Source of the DNA: a virus
Reading direction: 5' to 3' (one strand)
DNA length: 34,991 nucleotides
IMG/VR virus record: IMGVR_UViG_3300024339_000039
Location: 1-34,991 of that record
In this document: positions 16,243 to 23,065 of the stretch, in pieces
How the letters are laid out: each line of letters opens with the position of its first letter
Numbering within the stretch: the first letter of the stretch is position 1
Made by a program: the position numbers and the translations under genes
Notes under the pieces: generated by a model
Databases searched by the model: none
What the model was told of the DNA's origin: nothing
The model's input: only the letters and a program-made list of their open reading frames with translations

Positions 16243-17344
16243 TAAATATCTCCTTCAACAACTGAATTGCCACATCATTCCACTGCATATCAAACATGTC
16301 TGCACGGCCAGCATCTCCCAAAGTACATCCATGAACCGGTTTACTGGCCAACGCTCTCATTTTTGCTTTCAAATCTTCTTTATCCGGAATAAGCCACTTA
16401 TGATTTAACGCCTGTGGACATTTCTTTATGTATTCAACGCAGTCTATAGTTTTTTCCAGGCACTTAACAGTAAGGCCATTAACTCCGTCCTGCACAAAGT
16501 CCATATACCCGCCCTGAGCCGTTACAATTACCGGTAGTCCTCTGGACATGGCTTCTGCCACTGGCAAGCCAAGTCCCTCGCCTCTGGTCGCCAGAACGAA
16601 GCAATCACACGCATTGTATAGCCTTGGCAAGTCGTCATAATACAACTTGTCTGTATTTAATAAGATCCTTGGGTGTCTACCATGCTTTTTAATCATATCC
16701 TCTATCAAATATGACAATTGATATCGATGCATTGCTGTGAACCCACCCCTATGTGTCTTGAGAATCAGTGTCACATCTTCTTCCGGGCCAAATTCCTCAC
16801 AATAGGCATCAAGTAAGATGTCAAAGCCCTTACGCTCTGTGAAGTCGCCAACACTCAAGAATGTATACCCCTTTTTGTTTAATATGTTTGCTGGTTCCTC
16901 ACAATACCGGAATGAATCTTCAATGCCGAAACCAAGACTGGCAACATTATCCAAAGTCTTTGACCAATGGGCTCTGTTGAATTCACTGAACGTAAATACC
17001 TTTTTGACACGCTCGAAATAAGGAAGCCATTCTGACGGAACTTTATCAGTTTCAAACAGACTGTAAATATATGCCTTTTTTAAATCAATATCTTGCGGAA
17101 TGTCGTCTTGCCACTTCTGCATAACAACAACCGGAGCATCTTTGATAAAGGGAGTATCGGCCATTCTTTTAAGCCTGCTTGTTTTGTCTGTTGGCAAATT
17201 CACAATCTCCCTGTTCCATCCCTGTATATTCCGGAATGATACCTTGACTCCAAGTTTATCCAACGCTTCTAAGAGACCACGCGTGATCAGTTCGTATCCA
17301 GATTGCCCTTGTGCGGCTCCGTACCAGTTTAAAGCATATGTCAT
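16238..17344 (-). CDS. GT-B glycosyltransferase, family GT4-like (second copy)
   Basis: 368 residues, with AAGGA five bases before the ATG. The N-terminal acceptor half has QGQSGYELITRGLLEAL, the glycine loop typical of GT4. The C-terminal nucleotide-sugar half begins at YTFLSVGDFTERKGFDILLDAY and contains the Glu-x7-Glu signature EGLGLPVAE, with the first Glu contacting the donor sugar. VIVTAQGGYMDFVQDGVNGLTV follows. No membrane segment is seen, so it is cytosolic or peripheral. It likely adds one sugar in a chain, with its partner at 17.5-18.7 kb and the GT9 adding others. Confidence 0.88.
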   Translation of the reverse strand: MTYALNWYGAAQGQSGYELITRGLLEALDKLGVKVSFRNIQGWNREIVNLPTDKTSRLKRMADTPFIKDAPVVVMQKWQDDIPQDIDLKKAYIYSLFETDKVPSEWLPYFERVKKVFTFSEFNRAHWSKTLDNVASLGFGIEDSFRYCEEPANILNKKGYTFLSVGDFTERKGFDILLDAYCEEFGPEEDVTLILKTHRGGFTAMHRYQLSYLIEDMIKKHGRHPRILLNTDKLYYDDLPRLYNACDCFVLATRGEGLGLPVAEAMSRGLPVIVTAQGGYMDFVQDGVNGLTVKCLEKTIDCVEYIKKCPQALNHKWLIPDKEDLKAKMRALASKPVHGCTLGDAGRADMFDMQWNDVAIQLLKEIFN

Positions 17345-17345
17345 A

Positions 17346-17507
17346 TTAATCCTTTTTCTTTAATTTTATTGTAGGTATTTCAAATTCAATACCATAATTC
17401 GTGCAGTTAAGTGTTATGCAAAATACAGTCTTTTCATGGCAATCTTGCTCTAATTCAACTTTACACTCAGGACAAATAACCTTGACAAAGGCATTCATAA
17501 AAGGCAT
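17346..17507 (-). CDS. 53-residue zinc-ribbon-like protein between two glycosyltransferases
   Basis: A short gene whose ATG overlaps the upstream glycosyltransferase stop by one base (TGATG) and whose stop is one base before the next start. The sequence has ICPECKVEL, then C23, C30 and C35 (DCHEKTVFCITLNC), suggesting a small Cys-rich metal-binding fold. It ends in a basic IKLKKKD tail. Such miniature ribbons can act as protein-protein or nucleic-acid adaptors. Co-translation with the two GT-B enzymes suggests a linked role, but none is known. Confidence 0.7.
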   Translation of the reverse strand: MPFMNAFVKVICPECKVELEQDCHEKTVFCITLNCTNYGIEFEIPTIKLKKKD

Positions 17508-18718
17508 CACACCATCTCCATTACAACGTTATATTTTAAAGGATGCTCGATTTTATCTATAACCTTTTTCCACTGCATATCAATAACCCCTTGAGACAAA
17601 TTCTCTTTAGCCCAATCGTAAGCTTTATCAACCATTGCGTTCCGCTTTTCTGCCTTCATAGACTTCATTTCTATAATAGCCTTGGCAATGTCCTTTGGAT
17701 TCGCCAATGGCCTTTCTGTTAATTCCATTCCCGTTATATATGCCGTTGGTTTCACCTTAATACCTCTGCCATTCCCAGCAAGCTCTCCGGTTGCTGCATT
17801 GTCAATGGTAATAACCGGCAATTTAGCCATCATAGCCTCAGCAACATTATACCCGAATCCTTCCCCGGCTACGTTTATCAGGCAATCAGCAATTCCGAAC
17901 AAAAGATTGTATTCCTTTTCTGTCATCATTAATAACGGTGTACTTGCCTCGGACATTTGTTTAAAGGTATAAACTTTATTTTGTAACCCAAACTCTGCGA
18001 TTAACATATTAATATTATAACCCTGTGGATCCGCAAAGTTTGAATTTATCCATAATCCATAGTCTTTGTCATGCCCACAATCCATTAAAATCTTGTATGC
18101 CTTCATTACATCGGCCAAGCTCTTCCTGAAATGTGTTCTTCCTGTGTAAAGGCATAGAAATTTATCTGGTGGAATATTTAATTCCTGCCTGAGCTTCGTT
18201 CTTTCTTCTTTTGAAATTGGATGAAAAACTTTCTCGTTAATTCCGTGATATATCCGCTCAATCCTGTTTGTCACTTCTGGAATAGTATGGATAACAGCCC
18301 GTCTTCCATACTCACAATATGTTATTATATGGTCTGCATGGCCTAAGTGAGTCGCATGGTGCTTTGGCATGCCTCCACCGTATCCAGTGCCATCAACCGC
18401 ACAATATGAAACCCACTTGAACAATCCTCTTACTGGTGACTGTCCGATATAAGCAAAGTTCCATATATCACCAATTGTCAACACAATATCCGGACGATTT
18501 TCTCTGATCAGATCACCAAACATTGCAGATCCGTAATCTTCTACTGCATAAATCACATTGAACGGCAGTTTTTTATTTCTGTTTACCTCAGAAGGACACC
18601 AAGCATTATAAAACACTCCATGCCCAGCTTTATACAACGCCATTGCCACATCATGACCTATACGCCCTTGGCCAGTTTGCAATCTCGGGTTCTCGCCTAT
18701 TACTAATATATTTGCCAT
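17507..18718 (-). CDS. GT-B glycosyltransferase, family GT4-like (first copy)
   Basis: 403 residues; its ATG overlaps the stop of the 72-residue gene (TAATG). The N-terminal domain has ENPRLQTGQGRIGHDVAMALYKAGH, a GT4 glycine-rich loop. The donor-binding half starts near FLCLYTGRTHFRKSLADVMKAY, with the signature INVAGEGFGYNVAEAM holding the Glu-x7-Glu pair, then PVITIDNAATGELAGNGRGIKV. It differs clearly from the second GT4-like protein (for example no internal repeats in common beyond the fold), so the two probably add different sugars. It opens the cassette directly after the tail-completion genes. Confidence 0.88.
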   Translation of the reverse strand: MANILVIGENPRLQTGQGRIGHDVAMALYKAGHGVFYNAWCPSEVNRNKKLPFNVIYAVEDYGSAMFGDLIRENRPDIVLTIGDIWNFAYIGQSPVRGLFKWVSYCAVDGTGYGGGMPKHHATHLGHADHIITYCEYGRRAVIHTIPEVTNRIERIYHGINEKVFHPISKEERTKLRQELNIPPDKFLCLYTGRTHFRKSLADVMKAYKILMDCGHDKDYGLWINSNFADPQGYNINMLIAEFGLQNKVYTFKQMSEASTPLLMMTEKEYNLLFGIADCLINVAGEGFGYNVAEAMMAKLPVITIDNAATGELAGNGRGIKVKPTAYITGMELTERPLANPKDIAKAIIEMKSMKAEKRNAMVDKAYDWAKENLSQGVIDMQWKKVIDKIEHPLKYNVVMEMV

Positions 18719-18936
18719 TATGTTATCATTTCCTTAATCGTATCAATTTCCTTTTTCGTTTCATTAAGCGTTTCATAAATAACCGTGGGACTCAAATCAC
18801 GCTTATTGCAACGATCAGTAGTCGCCAATACTGCATCTTCAACTTCCGATTTGTTAAGAAATTTTGCAGCCAATAGGCACGTCAACATATTAATAAATTC
18901 AATTTGAACTATGCCTACTTGTGTTTCTTCATCCAT
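18718..18936 (-). CDS. Hypothetical 72-residue helical protein
   Basis: 72 residues, mainly helical in prediction (IEFINMLTCLLAAKFLNKSEVEDAVLATTD, then a Lys/Glu-rich end). Its start and stop both overlap neighbours by one base (TAATG), tying the tail-completion genes to the sugar cassette. No motif is recognised. It could be a small tail-completion or assembly factor. Confidence 0.6.
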   Translation of the reverse strand: MDEETQVGIVQIEFINMLTCLLAAKFLNKSEVEDAVLATTDRCNKRDLSPTVIYETLNETKKEIDTIKEMIT

Positions 18937-19391
18937 TATGCTTTTTTCTCCAAATTCCCTTCAATCTCAGCCGTTAAAATTGCAATCTGGAAATAATCCG
19001 GCTCCCTCGGCAATGTCTCATATGCAATCTTTGTAATAACGATAGCGCCCTTTACAAGATATCCATCAAGTGTGTTGAATTCAACCACATCAATAACATC
19101 TTGAACTTGCTGGACAATCCCTTTGTTATTTCCGCCACCTATAATTGCTTCTTCCATATTAGGGTATACGGCAAGTATAGTAATTTGTATTTCATGATTT
19201 GGCCTAATTTGTAATGTGGTTTCAACTTCTCTGTCTGTGTTTTTAGGAGCGACGGCAATAAAAGGCAATTTTTCTACTGGAATCTCAATCCCAACTGCTT
19301 TTGCTAAATCAACCGGCATTATCTCTATTGTGGCGGAGCCAGTAAGATCTAGCATTAATAACGCCTTAAGCCTTTTTAATGTTTCCTTCAC
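18936..19391 (-). CDS. Tail terminator-like (tail completion) protein
   Basis: 151 residues, starting at a GTG that overlaps the previous stop by four bases (GTGA), with GGAGG about 10 bases upstream. A short N-terminal helix (ETLKRLKALLMLD) is followed by alternating strands (EIMPVDL; LPFIAVAPKN; HEIQITILAVYP; GAIVITKIAYETLP; YFQIAILTAEIEG). That helix-plus-sheet plan and the position after the virion-morphogenesis gene match tail terminator proteins, which cap the tail tube and join it to the head. The family is judged by architecture and order. Confidence 0.55.
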   Translation of the reverse strand: MKETLKRLKALLMLDLTGSATIEIMPVDLAKAVGIEIPVEKLPFIAVAPKNTDREVETTLQIRPNHEIQITILAVYPNMEEAIIGGGNNKGIVQQVQDVIDVVEFNTLDGYLVKGAIVITKIAYETLPREPDYFQIAILTAEIEGNLEKKA

Positions 19392-19879
19392 TGATCCAAT
19401 ACCTCCATAACCCAGTCTGCAAATATTTCAACATTCGCATCAATGTCTTCATTGCTAAATCCGAGGTATTTACGTTGAGGTACCCGGCCTTCACCAAATT
19501 GATGCTTTGCAGCGATGTCATCCGCTCCGGACTTACGCCTGGCGCGAATACTCATTACCGTTTTAGTAAGCGAGTGTATTGTTTCGACAGACCTCTTCAA
19601 TTGCCCGGTGTCCTGCAATATCATATCTCCAGCAATGCGGCCTCCAACCTTCCGAGTGCCTTTTCTCCTTTGTGCAATAGTTGCCGGCCTTAATGGTGCC
19701 CATTTTGCCCATTTAACCCCATCAGGTGTGCTTTCCTTCCTGAAATTATCATCTGTGCTTTTTAACATAAACAACCCAGATCGCTTTAACGGCACTTGCG
19801 TATTCTCCAATTTCTTGAAGTCATCACCAAGTTTTTTGCTAAATTGCCGGATAGTGGTTGAAAAGTCTATGTCAATCAT
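19388..19879 (-). CDS. Virion morphogenesis / tail completion protein (Mu gpG-like)
   Basis: 163 residues. The middle shows the family pattern: helix (FSKKLGDDFKKLENTQVPLKRSG), then STPDGVKWAKWAPLRPATIAQRRKG, a loop with ILQDTGQLKRSV, and near the end KHQFGEGRVPQRKYLGFSNEDID. The DTGxLxxS and P-x-R-x-F/Y-L-G-F motifs are hallmarks of the phage virion morphogenesis family, which acts in head-tail joining or tail completion in Mu-like phages. The gene lies between the connector-like and terminator-like genes, as expected. Confidence 0.8.
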   Translation of the reverse strand: MIDIDFSTTIRQFSKKLGDDFKKLENTQVPLKRSGLFMLKSTDDNFRKESTPDGVKWAKWAPLRPATIAQRRKGTRKVGGRIAGDMILQDTGQLKRSVETIHSLTKTVMSIRARRKSGADDIAAKHQFGEGRVPQRKYLGFSNEDIDANVEIFADWVMEVLDQ

Positions 19880-19881
19880 AT

Positions 19882-20376
19882 TTATGCTCTGTCACTTGCA
19901 ATCTGGTTTTCCAAGTCTTCATCAAGCACTTGGTCAAATTCACCATCTACATCAAATACTGGAGTAAAACCATTATGAGTAAAGTATCCGGAAGAAGTTG
20001 TTACCGCAGTACTCAGGCCCTGTCCGGACTCGCCTATTTTCTCAAGCCGTTCTTTTGCTTCTGCATACTCGGTATTAAGCGGATTCTCTGCAACGCTTTG
20101 CAACCGCTTTAATCTCTTGTTTTCAATCCACCATGATGCAATTGTATCACTATCTTCATCAATTATTGGATCTACATCAGCCGTATCAAACGGCACTGTA
20201 TACTTGCCTCTCAATAGACTATTTATAAGATTAAATGCAAACTTACGACCCTGTGTGATCATTGCTTCTGAAACCAAATCTTCGCTAACAAACATATCCC
20301 TACCTTCTAACACACCACCGCTTAAATGGTAATTCCTTATATTTTCCGCACTTCCATAAGCTGTAGCTGCTGCCAT
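19882..20376 (-). CDS. Head-tail connector-like protein
   Basis: 164 residues, with a GGGAG site five bases before the ATG. The sequence is helical: residues 1-60 (AENIRNYHLS; EDLVSEAMITQGRKFAFNLINSLL) and 70-110 (DSDTIASWWIENKRLKRLQSV; EYAEAKERLEKIGE), with an acidic C-terminus. This matches the helix-bundle build of adaptor proteins that bind the portal (Mu gp36-like/DUF1320-like in style). The next two genes are the virion-morphogenesis and terminator-like genes, giving a standard connector block. The exact family is not certain. Confidence 0.6.
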   Translation of the reverse strand: MAAATAYGSAENIRNYHLSGGVLEGRDMFVSEDLVSEAMITQGRKFAFNLINSLLRGKYTVPFDTADVDPIIDEDSDTIASWWIENKRLKRLQSVAENPLNTEYAEAKERLEKIGESGQGLSTAVTTSSGYFTHNGFTPVFDVDGEFDQVLDEDLENQIASDRA

Positions 20377-20385
20377 TTATTCTCC

Positions 20386-20820
20386 CTATGAATAAGAATA
20401 AGTCATTACTTGTTTTAAAGATACACCACGCTCAAGACTGTCTCTCATTTGTCCTGTTATTTCTTTGAATGCCTCGATATCCCAGTTGTCGCAATTAGCG
20501 CAAATAGTTGGGTAAACGCCAACCCATACACCGCCACAACTTTCACAGATACAAAACAATTCATTATTTTCTCCTCCGATAGCCTTACATGCATTAAGCC
20601 ATTCTTCAACATTATTAAAATGCGGTACACTCGCACCATTTATCTGTTTAAGCGGATACTCACCCCAACTACCACGGATATAATCGTTTTCGTTTCTTTG
20701 CTTTTCATTTTCCGGAAAAGATACTCGTAAATCCTCTAGTGAAATCACCTTTAATGGCAATGGTTCAAGAGTCTCAGCCTCTTTGGATATCTTGCGTTTA
20801 CTATTTCCTTTTGATTTCAT
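20386..20820 (-). CDS. Zinc-ribbon protein A next to the connector genes
   Basis: 144 residues. The N-terminus is basic (KSKGNSKRKISKE), followed by a disordered-looking stretch. Then comes FCICESCGGVWVGVYPTICANCDNWD, with two Cys pairs (C-x2-C and C-x2-C) of a zinc ribbon near residues 90-115. The C-terminus is helical (FKEITGQMRDSLERGVSLKQV). It resembles the product of the neighbouring gene at 20.8-21.2 kb in the ribbon (CGGVW/CGGVF, then P-T-x-C), so the two look like diverged duplicates. Between capsid and connector it could be a late regulator, head accessory or DNA-binding protein. Confidence 0.65.
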   Translation of the reverse strand: MKSKGNSKRKISKEAETLEPLPLKVISLEDLRVSFPENEKQRNENDYIRGSWGEYPLKQINGASVPHFNNVEEWLNACKAIGGENNELFCICESCGGVWVGVYPTICANCDNWDIEAFKEITGQMRDSLERGVSLKQVMTYSYS

Positions 20821-20829
20821 GATATTTGC

Positions 20830-21189
20830 CTATTCATATTTATAGAAAGCTGTATCAACTATATTGCCACATACACACTGTGTAGGTTTCAAATCGATGA
20901 ACACGCCTCCACAACCGCCACATACATAAAACTCATGGCCATGATCGCCACCAAGCTCAACCAACTTCGTTTGCAATTGATTAACACTGCCTAAAGCCGG
21001 TGCATTCGCAGATTGTGGCATGGAAGGCCACATGTCCTCTACAGCCGGTTCTTGTTCTCCTGCCTCTACTTTACCATGAGAGTCTTCCGTGGATTCCTCT
21101 GCAACCATGTGAATAGGCTTTGACTCTTTTTCAAGTTCATCTTCAAACGGCTGAACTTCTTCTCCATTCTCTGGGGTTTCGTTTTCCAA
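20830..21189 (-). CDS. Zinc-ribbon protein B, acidic N-terminus
   Basis: 119 residues from a TTG start with AAGGAG eight bases upstream. The first 70 residues are acidic and low complexity (many Glu, Asp, Ser and Pro), probably disordered. The C-terminus has FYVCGGCGGVFIDLKPTQCVCGN, a zinc ribbon with C-x2-C and C-x-C pairs. It looks paralogous to the next gene product. Acidic tail plus ribbon is a layout used by small transcription or packaging adaptors, but no function is known here. Confidence 0.65.
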   Translation of the reverse strand: MENETPENGEEVQPFEDELEKESKPIHMVAEESTEDSHGKVEAGEQEPAVEDMWPSMPQSANAPALGSVNQLQTKLVELGGDHGHEFYVCGGCGGVFIDLKPTQCVCGNIVDTAFYKYE

Positions 21190-21203
21190 ACTACAATCTC
21201 CTT

Positions 21204-21503
21204 TTAAATATTCCCGTCAAGTTTAACTTTACCCTTTTGGGTTCTTATGATTTTGCCAATTTCACCTTTTTGGCCTTTGTCTTTCTCGCCATAGATCATA
21301 CCTGAAATTGCATCCTCATTAAAACCTTTTTCGTGCAGCTCTAAAACACGCTTTTCATGAAGGTACTCCATATGCAACCCCTGGCCACACTTCCTAACCT
21401 CCTCATTCTGGACTTTAAATCCGTAGGAACTAATGCTCTTGGTGCCTACTGAGTCTCTGCGTCTATGTAGTCTCTTTGTTTTGCTCGTTATAATATTTGC
21501 CAT
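21204..21503 (-). CDS. Hypothetical basic 99-residue protein
   Basis: 99 residues, with a very basic N-terminus (SKTKRLHRRRDSVGTKSIS) and a helical, charged middle (KRVLELHEKGFNEDAISGMIYGEKDKGQKGEIGKIIRTQKG). The HEKGFNEDAISGMIYG stretch could fold as a helix-turn-helix-like unit, though this is weak. It is the first gene after the terminator hairpin that follows the capsid gene, and there is no strong ribosome site. It may bind nucleic acid given its charge. Confidence 0.55.
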   Translation of the reverse strand: MANIITSKTKRLHRRRDSVGTKSISSYGFKVQNEEVRKCGQGLHMEYLHEKRVLELHEKGFNEDAISGMIYGEKDKGQKGEIGKIIRTQKGKVKLDGNI

Positions 21504-21519
21504 AATTTTACTTTAAATG

Positions 21520-21579
21520 AAAAAAGGCAGAGGCCCCGTACAATCATGTAGTGACCGTAAGAAACACACTGCCTTTTTT
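21520..21579. terminator. Hairpin with A/T flanks after the capsid gene, possible bidirectional terminator
   Basis: The arms AAAAAAGGCAG (21520-21530) and CTGCCTTTTTT (21569-21579) form an 11-bp perfect stem with a long 38-base loop. The T-run on either strand follows the GC part of the stem, as in a terminator that works in both directions. It lies about 80 bases after the major capsid stop, which would let capsid mRNA end here and reduce downstream expression. The long loop weakens the call. Confidence 0.5.
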
Positions 21580-21660
21580 TGGATATAGATTGGTTTTTGA
21601 AACATTATCATATCTCTCTCAGATATAAATTATAAAGCTTATTATAATGAACCCGTTATC

Positions 21661-22614
21661 TTAACCGGTTAAAACACTATGCAAGTTATAACCACAACCA
21701 CTCGCAACAGTTTTTGCAACACGAATCTTACTGATTTCATAAACAGTACCAGACTTCGGATTGTCTCTCCAAGTCTTAACCGTGCCAGAACCGACACCCG
21801 CGCCGCGAACTGTAAACGTGAGGCCAAGTGTTCTTGATTCTTCACCAGGACTCGGATCAACAAAGCCAACAATCGCCCTTGAATCCCAGATCCTTGATAT
21901 GCTTGGTGTCTGTCCAAGCTGTGCCGTGTTATACCTGGAAGCAGCAACCACGATCTTAAGATTGAACATAACCGGTGGCAATTCACCATCAACAAGCAAC
22001 CTCTGGCCGCCATCACCCTGAATAGTATATCGAATTAAGTTCCTCAGAGTAGAATCCTTCTTAACAACATCCTTAATCTGGTCATTAAAAAGAACCTTGT
22101 TGGCAACTGCTCCACTTTCATCAAGGATGCTCTGTTTTGCCGTATCCAAATCACCTTCAATGTTAATGGTACCGGAACCAGCGTTCCATTTTACTGCAGG
22201 AGTACTTCCCGTAAGGCCTGCCAATGATGAAACTTCATCCATAACATCAAACTCATGATCAAGGTCGATGAATGACTGAATTAGCCGCACTGCATTTGCT
22301 CTTAACCTTGTCGGAGAATCTGCATTGTTCATCTTCCTGTCTGTAAGGATTTTGTGCAGTGCCTGCTCCTGGCAAATATATGATTCTGTGGTCGGCTTGA
22401 AATCGAATGTATTTGATTCCGTACCGTCCGCACGCTTTACATTTAACCTGCTTAAACCTTCTCGGTTTTTGTATACATAATATTTATCTGATTCATTCTT
22501 GACAAAAAACTCTGGATATAGCTCTAACGCCTTAAAAGCAGGGTTTGTTAAAACTATAGACAGATTTGATAGTGGTTTGTCAACATGAATATCTGAATGT
22601 TGAGGACTTCCCAT
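21661..22614 (-). CDS. Major capsid protein
   Basis: 317 residues. It follows the protease-scaffold and cement genes, which is the standard order for the major capsid gene. The sequence begins with an extended N-arm (HVDKPLSNLSIVLTNPAFKALELYPEFFVKNES), has a long helical E-loop/spine-like region (TRLRANAVRLIQSFIDLDHEFDVMDEVSSL) and ends beta-rich (ESRTLGLTFTVRGAGVGSGTVKTW). It probably has the HK97 fold used by tailed phages, and no N-terminal scaffold region is fused to it. The named subfamily is uncertain, but the identity is well supported by context and composition. Confidence 0.8.
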   Translation of the reverse strand: MGSPQHSDIHVDKPLSNLSIVLTNPAFKALELYPEFFVKNESDKYYVYKNREGLSRLNVKRADGTESNTFDFKPTTESYICQEQALHKILTDRKMNNADSPTRLRANAVRLIQSFIDLDHEFDVMDEVSSLAGLTGSTPAVKWNAGSGTINIEGDLDTAKQSILDESGAVANKVLFNDQIKDVVKKDSTLRNLIRYTIQGDGGQRLLVDGELPPVMFNLKIVVAASRYNTAQLGQTPSISRIWDSRAIVGFVDPSPGEESRTLGLTFTVRGAGVGSGTVKTWRDNPKSGTVYEISKIRVAKTVASGCGYNLHSVLTG

Positions 22615-22635
22615 TATTATCTATCTCCCTTTAAA

Positions 22636-23046
22636 TTAAGGCATTAATTCGGATAAATCTAACCTTGCTACAACCTTGTCACCACTTGCGGTCGGCGCCT
22701 CGTTGTAGTAACCTACTAAGCCATCACCAGACGCCCAATTATCAGAACTGGTGTCATCTACGTGACCTGTTGCGCCAGCCCCAATGAATACTGGACGGCC
22801 AACAGTGCCTGCGGAATCTGCTATTACATAAGATTCCCCTGCCTGTCTAACGGTAATTCTATCTCCACTCGCCGTTGATCCTTCTTGAGCGATACCGTGA
22901 CAAACATCTGCCTGCGCACTCGGAAGTGCCACAATGTGGTCTCCGTTCTCTACTGAATTGAGAACCACCGCCATATATTGTGTTATAGCCCCATTGGTAC
23001 GCACGGAGATATCGTGAATACCGGACTCATTTAAACTTTGTGACAT
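22636..23046 (-). CDS. Capsid cement/decoration protein (DUF2190-like)
   Basis: 136 residues, beta-rich. NGAITQYMAVVLNSVENGDHIVALPSAQADVCHGIAQEGSTASGDRITVRQAGESYVIADS is the typical pattern of the DUF2190 capsid cement family, where short strands carry small aliphatic residues and a G-I-A-x-x-x-A-S/G-x-G-D turn. Cement proteins bind the capsid surface at quasi-threefold positions and stabilise it after expansion. It lies directly before the capsid gene. It includes three Ser-Gly-Asp tripeptides. Confidence 0.75.
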   Translation of the reverse strand: MSQSLNESGIHDISVRTNGAITQYMAVVLNSVENGDHIVALPSAQADVCHGIAQEGSTASGDRITVRQAGESYVIADSAGTVGRPVFIGAGATGHVDDTSSDNWASGDGLVGYYNEAPTASGDKVVARLDLSELMP

Positions 23047-23065
23047 ATTTTATAGTTTTTCCTTT

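Noticed and set aside
21669-22016. 115-codon minus-strand frame within the capsid gene
   Set aside because: It lies entirely inside the well-supported capsid frame and is rich in Leu/Arg, as expected from frame-shifted reading.
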